From: Molossus alvarezi
Taxonomy: Eukaryota; Chordata; Mammalia; Chiroptera; Molossidae
Length of the DNA: 64,000 bases
NCBI GenBank assembly: GCA_037176705.1
Contig: CM073899.1
Location: forward strand, 4,712,001 to 4,776,000
Direction: 5' to 3'
Shown here piece by piece: positions 47,025 through 58,794 of the stretch. The notes under the pieces are model-generated. The model saw only the letters and a program-made list of their open reading frames with translations, was not told the DNA's origin and made no database searches. How positions within the stretch are numbered: position 1 is the stretch's first letter; the number at the start of each line of letters is the position of its first letter. A program made the translations under genes and the position numbers.

Positions 47025-48716
47025 TTATGCTATTTCAGTGGGTTTTGGAGCCTGCCAAATTTTCCCTGTGGGTGTTGGTGTTCTGCTGTTTGTGGCTCCC
47101 TCTACTGGGTTTGGGTGAGCCTTGGTGGACCCACGTTAAACACCTCTGTCAAATATTACTTTCTTCGGTAGTTTTGCAAGCCCAGGAAAGGTTCAGTTAT
47201 CCTCTAGCTTTTTTCTAGAGGCTAGTAGTCTCAGTTACTCAGTGCCTTGGAATGTAACCCTGGTGTTCAGCATAAGAGGATTTCCAGAGGGTGGAATAGA
47301 GATTGATCCTGGTTGTTAATGAGCCTCAATTTGCATTTCTTTTCCTCATGTGGGAAAGACTTAATATCCGAGGTGTGGGCTGCTGCTTATCCCCACAGCT
47401 CTGGGAAGGAGTACACTGGCCACCATCCTTTGTGGCTGCAACTCAGCATAAACTCTGAGTGCCCTCCAAATCCCGGGTGACCCCACACAGTTCCAGCCCA
47501 GTCTACCCTCCCTTTGCCGTAGCCCCCAGGTGAGTGGCTGTGTCTATTTTAGTGCTCTGTCCAGGCTCTCTGCACTGTGGAGCGGGCCTGGTCTTTATTC
47601 CCCAAGGGCGCTGCTCACAGCTAAGACTGCTGCTGTTCCTGGGCTCTCAGCTCACCACCCTCTCGCTCCTCCGCAGATCCTGCCAGCGTTCCTGGTTATA
47701 AGGTCCTGTCCTGCTGCTTTTTTGTTGCTTTTTTCTAAAGATTTGTCTTTATTTTAGTTGTCATTCCCGTTTGGTCCTGGGAGATTGTCTGTGTAGCTTC
47801 CACTCACTCCGCCTCCATTTTCACATTCTCTACTGTGCACAGCTGGGTTGCACATGCCTTTCTGGTGCCCCAGTAACCTCTAGGTTCTGTGGGTAACTGG
47901 ATCACACAGTCCCTGCTGGGTCGCACAGGCCTCTCTGGTGCCCCCAGTAACCTCTAGGTTCTGTGGGTAACTGGATCACACAGTCCCTGCTGGGTTGCAC
48001 AGGCCTCTCTGGTGCCCCCACACCCTGCAGGTCCCACAGGCAGGCAGCTGGATAGCACCAGTCTCTGGCTTCCCACAGCTCTTGTGAGTTGCTGGACCAC
48101 ACAGTACTCTGTGGTGCCCCAGGTCCCACTGCTGGAGGCTGGGGAGTGCTGTTGCTCTGTGGGGCTCAGCTCCTGCTCAGCTTTTGCTGTAGTTTTTGGG
48201 GATGGGTCTCAGCTGCTGGTCTGTGCTTCGGTTGTCTGGGGATGGATGTCTGCTCCCCAGCCTCTGTTGCTGAGGGTATATCTCGACCCTGATTGGGCTG
48301 CTACTATGGGGGATGGTCCTGGGCTCTCGGCTGTTCACAGCTTCCGCGACTGGTACCTTGGCAGCTCCACTAGTGTGCACCGGTCTGTGTTGACACAGAG
48401 TGTCCACTGGTCTGATGGTGCCAGGTGTGCTTGTGGGCTCAGGTTGCTGGGCCCAAGCTGCTCCCACTGCCTCCTTCCAGGGAAGACTCGTGATCTTCCA
48501 AAGTGGTGGGACCTCCCGCGGCGCAGGGAGAAGCTCCCTGAATGGCTGCTTACTGCGGTAGCCGGCTGCTCCTGTCTACACCACATGGACCTTCTGCTCC
48601 CCGGCTCTGCACTGCTGGAGTTTGGTCGTCCACTTTCATGTCCACTCACACTCTCTCACACACTCGCTCACTCTCTCACACACTCACCCTCCCTCAAGTC
48701 CTGTCCCCTGCCATCC
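47025..48716 (-). promoter_or_regulatory. L1 5' UTR with short internal tandem duplication
   Basis: About 1.7 kb of GC-rich sequence lies upstream of ORF1 in the element's orientation, where L1 keeps its internal RNA polymerase II promoter. It contains about 2.3 copies of a 74-bp unit (47,836-48,018): the block cagtaacctctaggttctgt starts at 47871 and 47945. A CT/CA-rich tract (48,644-48,690) sits near the presumed 5' end. The promoter role is known for the family; activity here is not shown. Confidence 0.65.
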
Positions 48717-48730
48717 TGCTTAATGTTTTA

Positions 48731-49984
48731 AGCATGAACAACCTGTAGGTAGAATTGTCTCGGCTCTTTTCTAATCTTCTGTGTCTGGGTTGTAAGTTCC
48801 CCAGTACAAATCCAGTGTTGTTTCTTCTTGAATTTCATCTTTTAAAAGCACAGAGTCTGGAGACTGGGCACAGAGGTGACATTCCATGGAGAAAAGGTAC
48901 AACGGGCAAGGGGACAACCTGTGGCTTATTGGAGAAGTGCTTGGTCCCCATCCCCTGCACTGTGTTCCCGAGCATCCGGTCCTGACCCGCAGACAGGCGG
49001 GATGCGCTTGCGTTTCCGGGGCTGGCCTCGTCTGTTCAGGAAGCACTGTCTAAGCTCCTACTGCAAGCTTTTGTTCATCCATTTGCATCCATGTGATGGG
49101 GAAGAGGCCAAACATGAATGTCCTGCCAACTCAGAACTCTTCCAGGAACACACACCCCATGCCCCATCCTCGGTCCAGATCCACCTGGGGAATAAGCCAG
49201 AAGGGAGCAACCTGGAGCTGGGCCCTTTTCCCACCCCCCTTCCTCACCGCAGAGAAGGCCAGACATAGCCCCGGACATCCTGTCACACACATACCACGGG
49301 GATATGGGTGCCCCCTCAGGGAAGCCGTCACACACGTATGCAAACCTAGGCAGTCAGTACTTCCTCCAATGAGCCAGTTTGGGGTGATTCATAACATTCT
49401 CTAGACTGATGACTTCAAATTAAAACAAACCGTCAACTATGCCTCAGAAAACAGACCAGAGCGCCCTGGTCACAGTGCCCCTCTCCAGCCTCCAGTGGCT
49501 GAGTCCGTGGAGCCTGCGGACTGGTTGGTGTTGCCAACAGCAGACCCGGGGACAGGTGGCCTTCCCCGTGTGTTTCCGGGCCGCGCACAGGCCTCGCTGT
49601 CCCACCTGTGTCCTCCACACCACACAAACCACACTGCATGCCGCACACCTGGACTCCGTTCTCGTGAAGTCCACGGAAGTGTCTGGGTGCCCAGCGCATA
49701 CAGTGGTATCCCTGGAAAAAAAGCCAATAAATCCACAGAATCAACTGCTGCATTTTCTTATGGAAAATAGAGTCCAATCCATGAGCGAAAACTGGGTAGG
49801 TTCCATCCCCATCGCCGCTTGGATCTCTTCGGGATAAAAGTCCAGCTTTCACTGTGGAAATGTTACCCAGTAATCATCAGGCCCCCGGAGGAGGTTCACC
49901 CACTCTGTAGACAGACAGCAAGAACACGATCCTCGGCGCCCCCCAGACTGAGGACGGCGGGGACCTAAAGGGCTTTTTCGTTTT
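48731..49984. other. Single-copy-looking sequence, no gene seen
   Basis: Overlapping frames of 90-139 codons on both strands at 48,770-49,850 have no domain. A T-rich tract (ctttttcgttttc) precedes the next SINE. Confidence 0.5.
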
Positions 49985-50225
49985 CTTTTTCTTTTAATCT
50001 TCACCTAAGGACACCCCGATTCTAGAGAGAAAGGAAGGGAGAGGAGAGGAGAGGCAGGGAAACATCCCTGCGAGAGACACATCGATAGGCTGTCTCCTGC
50101 ACATGCCCCGACCGGGGCCACAGATTGAACCTGCAACCCAAGTACATGCCCTTGACTGGGAACCAAACTCGCAACTCTTCGGTGTGAGGGCCAACGCGCT
50201 GACCGTGGCGCGTACCACCCAGGGC
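49985..50225 (-). mobile_element. Older bat SINE, diverged
   Basis: Minus-strand copy with cttaggtgaagattaaaag at its tail end, a gtgtctctcgcagggatg region, gttgcaggttcaatctgtgg and a head ending in gccctgggtggtacg. The tail relates it to the GGTGAGGAT subfamily at 3562 and 24110. The flanks ggctttttcgtttt and ggcttgttctttta may be a degraded duplication. Confidence 0.85.
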
Positions 50226-53192
50226 AGGCTTGTTCTTTTAAAGCCTAAAATTAGAGTGCTTTCCTTTAGCGAGTGACATGCCCTCAGCCAGGAGCAGAAA
50301 ATGACCTTGGAACGGAGAAGGCGGGAAAACAGCCCCAATGTCACCAGGCCTGTGGGCGTGTTTAAGGGCCAGGGGAGCCGAGAGGGCCGAGGAGCCGCGT
50401 GCCGGGCATCCCTTGCCGCTTTCCTCTGCCCTACATGCAGGCGTCAACCTGAAGAGCGCACCCACTCCACCTGCCATGAAAACAGTACCAGCCTGTTTTA
50501 CAGCAGAGTCGATAAAAGACGAAGGTAACCTCGCACTAGGCTCCAGCCAACAATTCCAGAAAAAGGACACGTGCTCCTTCACACAGTGCTCATGCTTCTG
50601 GGGGCGGCACGCGGACTAGGGAGCGGCCTTTCCCAGCCCCCTGGGCCCTCCCGGACCCCCGGGCCCTCCCGGCCTCTCCCCACTTTATAACCGCAGTTCA
50701 GGAAGCACTGCACACGTGAGACCCCCAGGAGAAGCGCCCCGGGACCTGGAGCATCCGATCCTCCTGCTCACACTCTGGAAGCAGGAAGACAGCTAATCTC
50801 CTTTTAATATCACTCTATTTGCTACAAAGTTTAAAAATAAGATGAAAATCTGAAGATGAATATGAAAAGCTAATTTATTTCCCAAATCACTCAGAACGTT
50901 CTCTCAATATATGCACACAGATGCCGTATGCCCCTCTTCCTGCAGGAACACGTATCTGTACGCGAGGCTCGCCATCCTGCGCGCAGCTAGAGCTGTGTTG
51001 AATTGTAACATTACGGATACATTTCAACAAGGGGAAAACAAAGATGCTCTTCTTTGAGTGCCTAGAACGGTGATGACTGACTCACGGCGACAGCATGAGC
51101 ATCTTAGCGTATCACAATAAAATTATTTGAGACATAATTCATTTGTCTACCTCTGAATGTAGGAGGCATTTGCCTATTTCCTAATAGTTTCTTTCTGTCC
51201 CTTTGCCCCATTCAACTGGCTTTTAGGAAAAACATAAATAACACATTCATTCATCAATATTCAAATGGCTAAAACTTGCTACTGATTCACAAGATATTTT
51301 GGTTAACAGTGGCATGAATCCAAAAAATAATAAAGGAACACCCATCAGTCGCCTGGCACAGTGGCAATGTCTGTGTTTAGCAAGGACAACCTAGCAGAAC
51401 GCCTGTTTCTGACCCCAGCTCTCTTCCTTGTCACCCTCACAAGGACATTGGTGTCCCAAGCCCTGGTTCTGCTCAGTTGCCACCATGAACTTTCTGTGAT
51501 GCCTGATTCAAAGTCAGGTCCACAGCCAGGTCCTCATCTACAAAAGCACTGATGGAGACTTTGGGGGGAAAAAAGAATTAAACAGCCTGTCACATCCCAA
51601 ATAAAATCAGGCAAAGAAGTGTCTGGAGGAAAAAAAAAAAAAAAGTTGCTCCTGTCTCACCTCTTGAGTACAAATACTGAGTGTAAGCCCAAATTATTGC
51701 TTGAACCCAACCTTAGGGTTCTTGGTTTGTGTCTGCCTCAGCCACCCAGGCTCTGACTTCGCCTCATTTATTCCCGTCCCTGTCATTTACTGTGCAAAGT
51801 AGTCTGTGCTTGGGGACGAGTCTTACCCCTTCTCCACTGAAACTTCACTCGTGATAGTAGTCTACAGGCAGACAACAGCCCTGCAGCAGAAAAGACCCCT
51901 GGTCCTGACTCCTTCCGATGCTCGCCACTCTGCCTACACCCCAGCCCTGGCCTCATCAGAGGCGGCGTGTGCCTCCAAGTTCCCCAACCTTGGCCTGCCC
52001 TTGGCCTGCCATGCAACCAACGTGCTTGAGGATAGTGACTGGTCAGAAGAGACCAACTGTTCCGAGGTTGAGGCCAAGAGCCGACGTCCCAAGCAGCCGC
52101 ATGTCCTCTGGTGCTGTTGCCATCACCGAGGGACCAGTCCTGTTTGCCTGCCTGCAACAGCTCTCGCGGTCTGTCAGCAGAGCAGCTCAGGTCAAGCGAC
52201 ACAGAACAGCCGCCTGGTCTACCCTCTGGTCCATCAGGTCAAACGAAAGTCATATGAAGCCATGTTAGAGGTGTTAGTTCTCCACAAGACCTCCGTAATG
52301 CAGCGACAGAGGCACTGCTGCACGGACAGCACGGAACACCTGCTGGGCAGCGGGGGAATGAGCCGGACTGCAAACAGCGCCCCCACCCAAAGCATTTGGC
52401 ATAAACCAACGATCTACGTCAAAGAAATGATTCTAGAGACAGATTTGGAATGCTGGAGACTTTGGGAAGCACAATACAAAACTGAAAGTCATATTGTAAA
52501 TGTCTAATCCAAAAAGAATGAAGTCGCCAAATCAAAATACATCAATAATTCCTTTTACTATCTATGACAGAGAATGGGCCCATCCAGTCGATACAGATCA
52601 AACTGTTATTAATCAGTAAGAAAGCAGAGACAAAATAAAGGCAGGAAAGGGAATTTCTTGCAATAAAGAAGGGAATGGTTTAAAATATTTTCAGAATGCC
52701 AAATATTGACATTAATTTGAATGTGTATAAAATTAGTTTTCCACTCATCACGTTAAGAAACAAACAGTTCTGGGAGGGTGTGTGGGATCAGGGACGCTCA
52801 GACACCACTGGTGAACATTCGATCGATGTATTTGGGAGTTAGGAATTCGCAGACTCCACCAAAATTATACATAAAAACAGCCACTAATGCAGCAACCCCT
52901 CTTCCAGAAACTGCTAGCGAGACTCACACACGCTCACGTGAGCATGCGGCATTACTGTCCGTAACAGACCACCCTGAAAATATAACCGCTTTGTCCAGCA
53001 ATCGGGCTACAGTTAAATAAATTCCCATATAAGTCATGTCACCACAGAAGTATAAGGTTGTTCCATATGTACCGAAGTTTCCTACCTAAAAGATTCTCCA
53101 GAATATATGGTTATGTTAAACATGTGTAAAATGTTTTAATTAATGTGTTTCCACAGGAGGAAGGAAGGAATTTTAAGTGAGAGAGAGAGAGA

Positions 53193-53194
<2 letters not shown>
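50226..53194. other. Single-copy-looking sequence, no gene seen
   Basis: A GC-rich patch at 50,636-50,690 is followed by an isolated TTTATAA; I do not regard this as a promoter. An open frame at 51806-52507 (233 codons) begins with GTG and has its first ATG only near its 3' third. A 15-bp A run lies at 51632-51646. Nothing else recognised. Confidence 0.5.

Positions 53195-53236
<42 letters not shown>
53195..53236. repeat. (GT)n microsatellite, about 21 units
   Basis: Uninterrupted GT dinucleotides preceded by a short (GA)n at 53180-53193. Confidence 0.99.
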
Positions 53237-53239
<3 letters not shown>

Positions 53240-54130
53240 AAACTTCTGCAAGTTACTCAAGTGATCAGAAGAAGAGGAAACCATACACAAACTGCGCCTA
53301 CACGCTTTGGGCGAAAGGCACACTAATTTCCGTGACTCCTAACATGACACTATAATGGAGACTCATGTTCCCCTAAATGCACTGAGCAAAGGAGGGTTCG
53401 GTATTCGGGGCCGCCCCTCCCCTCCTGGTGAGGAAGAGGTGACCCAGACAGACGGGGTACGTTTCAACAAACGAGGGAAGAGAGTCTAGGGCTGTCCCTG
53501 TCCCCATCTTGCCAATCATCAGAGCAGGGGCTCAGCCAGGGAAAACCCACCAACTTTAACATCCTGTGAGTCAGCTCTTCCTGGATCGTCAATGTTGTGC
53601 TTGTTAGAACACTGACCATGATCCGATGTTAATGAAAGTTATCTAAAAGAAACTGAGATGGTGAGGTGACCGTTCACTCTCAGGGTTTACATGCTAATGA
53701 ACTTGGAAGTGGACAGCACACCAACATTCTCATCATCTGTGTACCCAAAAGAGGGTTGAAATGAATGAAAACATCCAGAGAAACACAAATAAATTGCTTT
53801 TGCTTTCTCCTGAGAACTGGGAAAGGTACCATTTATTAATAGTAATAACAAGTGAAGTTACTGAACTTGAACAATGGTGTTTTCCTTTTATATTTTCGTG
53901 GGGTGTTCCGATACACCCTTCTGAGAGATGTGACTAGTCTTACCACTGTGTTCATTCCCGGCCAACAGGTATTCATATAAATGTTCTATCAGGGAAGGAA
54001 AACAGAGAACGCTTATTTACACCAGAAATACCAATAAAAAATGGGGAGATGTCCAGAGAAAATTCCAAGCTACTCACTGGCTAACCATTAATCACGAAGA
54101 TAACTATGACTTTTGATGATTAGAAGTTAA
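53237..54130. other. Single-copy-looking sequence, nothing recognised
   Basis: No supported gene or repeat. Confidence 0.55.
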
Positions 54131-54341
54131 ATTTTTTTCTTTATTGATTATAGAGACAAAGGTAATGAGAGGGAGAGAGAGATAGAAACATCAATGAGAG
54201 AGGACATTGATTGGCCGCCTCCTGCATGCCCCCCACTGGGGATCGGGGCCACAACCTGAGCATGTGCCCTGATTGGAAATCGAACTGGTGACCTCTCTCT
54301 GCATGGGTTGATGCTCAACCACTGAGCCACACTGGCTGGGC
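54131..54341 (-). mobile_element. Ves-type SINE
   Basis: Minus-strand copy with head gcccagccagtgtggctcagt, core ggcatgcaggaggcggcc and tail aatcaataaagaaaaaaat. The flanks agttaaattttt and aattaaatagttt may be a degraded duplication. Confidence 0.96.
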
Positions 54342-56112
54342 AAAAATTAAATAGTTTTAATTAAGTAACCACAGCAATCAGTAAGCTAGAACTACTACCC
54401 AGGAACAGGGAAGGGGTAACTCCTTTGTCCCCTCGGTCCGATCCCCAGGCTCCCTGCTTCGTGCGCGGCAGCGTTGGCCATGAGATGCACGGGTGACCGA
54501 GGCCACCTGTACCCTGTCTCATCGTGAAGCTGTAATTGACTGAGACAGACAGATATAAATCTATTGCACAAAAACCTAACAACCGAGTATCTGCCCACAC
54601 ATTCGATCTACTCTGATATACCAAATTTAACCCTGTGTTCCAGGCAAAAGAGAGAAAAAATACCTGATTCAAGTCCCCTTCAGGTTCTCCCCCAGCTACT
54701 GTGATCTTGGCTCCGCGGCTCCAGAAACAGGAAAGTCACAACTGAAAGTTAAGGAGACACAAAAGTGGATGCCTGGCTTCTGAGCGTCGGCCATGAACAG
54801 GGCGTTCGTGGATGCTCAGTACCATCGGCATGTCAGCATGTGACATCCGAGCGACGTGAGACTCTCACCATGGCCATGGACGGTGCTTTGGAGCATGAGC
54901 AGAGGCAGTGATTACAGAAGCATCACTCTGTATGGGGTGAGGATGGGGACTGGAGAAGACCAGCGTCTGTGGGGCCCTGGGGACACGGGGAAGGCGGGGA
55001 GAGTTGGGGTGAAGACGTGAGGGGGGTGCATCCAGGAGGAAAAGGGAGCACTGTGGCTGCTAGAACCCTGCTCCTCAAAGCTTGGCCCAGGAACCTGTGG
55101 GGGCCCCAGAATGCTCAGAGGACTCAGCTAGGTCAAAGCTATTTTACTACGATATCGGCCTTTTATCTCATTTGCCTGCAGATGACAGTGACTCCGTGGT
55201 TCATGACACTCAAGTGTGGGCGCAGAAACAAACTGGAACTGAGCACGCTCCCATGTTTGATATTTGCAAAAATGTAAAATGTCTTTTATCACTACTATTT
55301 TTGTGAAATTTATTGTTCATAAAAAGGTTATCTACGTTAAGAGAATAATAATTGTTATTGTTATTAAATGAATTTCAAAAGTTCCCCAGATGTAAATGTC
55401 ATGTACTATAAATATACATTGACACAACCCACATAATAAATTCTCTTTGGGAGGATCAACCATGTTTAGGCCTGAACAGTCGTCCTTAGTTGGAGGATCA
55501 CCAGGCCACATTGCAGGGAGCAGAATCTGGGAAGGCGGAGGGGTCTCAACATGAGAGGCCCTGCTGCCTGTGGAGACCAGCGTCCAGACCAGACCCACAG
55601 GCTCGGAAGGGGTTGCAGCCAAGGACACAAGAGACATGAACGCACTGAAGATGCACTTTATAGGAAAGGAGAGTACGGATGGGGACCATTGGGAGGGGCT
55701 GGAAACGGGGGGCATGGAGCCCACTGTCCTGGCATGAACACCAGATGGTAGGTGGTGCAGCACACCAAGGGAGACACGGGCGGAGCAGAAGAAAATGCTG
55801 GGCATGTCCGTGTCTGGGAGGGCAAGCGGACATGAGAAGGCAGGTGTGTGCTGACACAGGGAGGTGCGCGTGGGACACATTGGCTGGGGTCTTTCTGTAG
55901 ATTTTTTAAGTCACAGGAACCCACAGCACTGCCCAGGTAAGTGTTACAGACTACGACATGGCCCAGTGCCAGGCCCTGATCAGCCCAATGTTTAGCAGGC
56001 AGATTGCAACTTCTTTTCCACCTCAGTTAGGCTGCCTCCCATCTGTCCTTATCCGCAGTGGTGACTGAGGTTGGTTGCTCTATACAAAGAACACATTGCA
56101 CACTCAGTGTAT
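54342..56112. other. Single-copy-looking sequence, no gene seen
   Basis: Frames on both strands (for example minus 55332-55880, 182 codons) overlap and show no domain. AT-rich at 55,270-55,440. Confidence 0.5.
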
Positions 56113-56126
56113 TATTGATAAGTTTT

Positions 56127-56335
56127 CTTTGTCTTTAATTTATTTTTAGAGAGAGAGGAAGGGAGAGGGAGCGAGAAAGAGAAACATCGATGAGAGAACA
56201 TCGATTGGCTGCCTCCTGCACGCCCCCCACTGGGGGTTTGGCCCACAACCTGGGCATGTGCCCTGACTGGGAATTGGACCTGTGACCTCTTGGTGCATGG
56301 GTCAAGGCTCAACCAGTGAGCCATGCCAGCCGGGC
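56127..56335 (-). mobile_element. Ves-type SINE with perfect 14-bp TSD
   Basis: Minus-strand copy with head gcccggctggcatggctcac, caccaagaggtcacaggtcc, core gcgtgcaggaggcagcc and a short tail. It is bounded by tattgataagtttt at 56113-56126 and 56336-56349. Confidence 0.97.
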
Positions 56336-56479
56336 TATTGATAAGTTTTGGCATGCACCATGAGACCATCACCTCTATCAGGGTGCTAAAGATCCCCACC
56401 CACCATCAAAGTCTCCTGCCTCTGCTGCCTGTCCCTCCAGCCCACCTCAGTCCCAACCAAGCCCTAACCTTACTGTAGA

Positions 56480-57660
56480 TTAGTGTCCACTGCTACCATT
56501 TTAGGGAAATGGAATCTCTCAGCATGTGCACCTTTGGTCTGGCTCCATCCACTCACAGCGATTTTGAGATTCGTTCACGCCATGCTGTGTATCAGGACAG
56601 AGTAGCCCTCCGTCACATGGAGGGCTCAGCCTCGTTGTCCCCATGCGTGCTCATGGGGCTCGGGCTGTCTCCAGGTTTTGGACCACACTTACCATTTCAT
56701 GTCATACTGGTATGCTGGTGATGAAAGCCTTCAGCTTCTGTGGCCCGAAAAACATCTTTACCTTACCTTCATTTTTGAAAGATACTGTCACTGAGTATAA
56801 AATTCCAAGTTGACAGTTGTTTTTTTCTCAGAATTTTCAAGATGGTGTCTTCTTATTTGCATTATTTCTGACAAGAAATCTTCATATTTTTCTGTTCCTC
56901 TTTATAGAAGGTGTCCCTTTTTTTTTCTGCTTTTAAGATTTTCTGCTTGTGATTCATCTGAGCAATTTGATTATGGTGTAATTTTCTTCTTGTGCCTTCT
57001 GTGTGACAGTCATTGAGCCTCTTAGATATGTGAGTTTATATATTTTCCACCAAATTAGGAAAAGCTGTCATCATTTTATCTTCAACTTCTCGTTCTGCCC
57101 CTCCCTGTGCAGGGACCACAGTTACACCTGCATCGGGCCACGTGAAGAAGTCCCGCATATCACTGAGGTTCTGCTCACTCTCTAAATGTCTTTCTCTCTG
57201 TTTCATTCTGAATAACTTCCACTGCCGACTTCAAGTTTACTGTCTTTCTTCCCTTCAGTAACGTCAAATCTGCTTAAATTTCAAGTGCATCCTCAATCTC
57301 ACGTATTATAATTTTGATGTTTAAAAGTTCAATTTGAGTCATTTTCAATATCTTCCATGTCTCAATTTTTAAGTAAAGAATACAGCTATAATTACTGTTT
57401 TAACATTCTTGTCTGCTAATTCTGCCACCCGTGCCAATTCTAGTTCAGTTTGGTTGTGTTTCTTGGCTTCTTTGCCTGAATGGTCATTTTTTTTTTTTCC
57501 AGTGGATACCAGATACTGTGCATTTTAATTCACTGGGTGCTGGATCTCTCGGTATTTCTGTTCATTCCATGGAGCTGTGTTCTGGGAAGTAACTAAGTCC
57601 ATTATGTGTGGTCCCTTCAGCCCCTGCTTCTGAGACTGTCCAGGTGGGACAGGAGCAGGT
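56480..57660 (-). mobile_element. Ancient HAL1/L1M-type LINE relic
   Basis: The plus strand reads as the antisense of an old L1-related element. Near 56,500-56,690, gaaatggaatctctcagcat, gtctggctccatccactca and gggctgtctccaggttttgg match an old L1 3' region. From 56,780, gtataaaattccaagttgac, tctgacaagaaatcttcat, ttttaagattttctgcttg and gagcctcttagatatgtgag match the ORF1/HAL1 region. 57,500-57,600 (ccagtggataccagatactg, gtgctggatctctcggtat) matches its 5' part. Many stops; no usable frame. Ends are approximate. Confidence 0.7.
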
Positions 57661-58794
57661 TCCAGCCCCGGGCATTTTCCTGCTGCCGGAGGAGGCGACT
57701 CCACCGCTGCCCTGAGGACTAGCCCGTCTGGCCCCAGGACGGCACTATCCGGCCCCCCGGGAGCACCAAGCAGGGCCCCTCCGGTCCTCTGGGCTGACTT
57801 TCTCCAGCCCTGGTTGTTACCTCACAGGAGTGAGCAAACACGTCTCCACTGGAGAGTCAAGAGGACTGCCATCCCCCCAGACCTCCGGCGCGTGGCTCTG
57901 GGCAGCTCCGCCCCCTGGGATGCGGACCGGTGTATTCCCACCACCGTGGTCTCCCCAAGCTCCCAGACCACGTCCTTCACCCAGGGAGCCTGCCCCGCTT
58001 CCCCGGGCGCCCTCCCAGTCCGATTGCCGAGAGACGCTCTCCAGGTAAGCAGACAACCGCAGGGCTCCCCTTGTTTGCTTCCTGTCCCTCAGGGATGACC
58101 GCCCTTCACCGCCTGAAGTCCAGAGACTTGCAAACCATTGTTTCAAATGCTTTGTCCATTTTTTGGTTATTTCAGGGAGGACGGCAACCAGGAGCCTGTT
58201 ACTTACCTTGGTCCATCATCACTGAGCTCTTTGATCTTAATATCCCTTGAGCTGGGGATCACTGTCTCTGCAAATGGGAGACTGGGACACCTGGCCTAAT
58301 GCTGGGCTCAGTCACCTTCACTTAACTGTGGCGACACAGCTGAAACGTGTGAGCACTTCTCCCCAAATTTGTACACAGCCCTTAGGGTACCTGCTCTAGG
58401 GGAAGTGGGAGACAGACAAGGGATGTTTAACACAGACATTTCATAAAATCAGCGGGATTCTCACCTCGTGAGTTGGTTTAGAAACAATCCTCCCTTAAAA
58501 AGCGAATGAACCGAGTCCTGAAAGCCATCATGGCCAAGACCGTAAGCACGGAAGAGGTATTCATGCCCCACGCTCAGGCACAGAGCTGAGGTTTCCATGT
58601 GCTCCACACAGAGACTGTCGCCAGACACCAGGCTGAAGCTCCAACAGTGGGGGCCTCACCTCATCTTCTGTGGGTTCACCTATGTCTGAGAACGGCCTCC
58701 TTTATACCACAGTTAAGTAAATATATGGACAATAATAAAGTGTGTCCTTGAAGCCTCTACCCCTCAAGGCAATACCACCAGAATGAAGGCCAGC
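57661..58794. other. Single-copy-looking sequence, no gene seen
   Basis: GC-rich at 57,650-58,090 with overlapping frames on both strands; AT content rises afterwards. No domain recognised. Confidence 0.5.

Larger units (their letters stand above)
42091..48716 (-). mobile_element. Near full-length LINE-1 retrotransposon, inactive
   Basis: A continuous antisense L1 of about 6.6 kb. From right to left it has a 5' UTR (about 48,716-47,025), ORF1 (47,024-46,146), a short inter-ORF spacer, ORF2 (46,100-42,319), a 3' UTR with a C-run on plus, i.e. a G-run in the element (42,142-42,150), and an A-rich tail (about 42,091-42,120). Both ORFs are broken by frameshifts, stops and a small deletion, so it cannot move itself. 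The ends are tentative: ctgcctaatttttt (42083-42096) and ctgcttaatgtttt (48717-48730) match at 12 of 14 and could be the target-site duplication. It carries no nested SINE, which suggests moderate age. Confidence 0.92.

Noticed and set aside
42021..48859. agcacagagtctg at 42021-42033 and 48847-48859 as the L1 target-site duplication
   Set aside because: The copies lie tens of bases outside the L1 ends on both sides. A shared 13-mer in 64 kb is expected by chance.
41251..48871. 15-bp match ggagactgggcacag at about 41251 and 48859
   Set aside because: One or two chance 15-mer matches are expected in a window of this size, and there is no extension of similarity.
50636..50700. GC-rich patch plus TTTATAA as a promoter
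   Set aside because: Short, isolated and without an open frame or exon downstream.
51806..52507. 233-codon non-repetitive frame
   Set aside because: Starts with GTG, its first ATG comes only near the last third, and no domain is recognisable.
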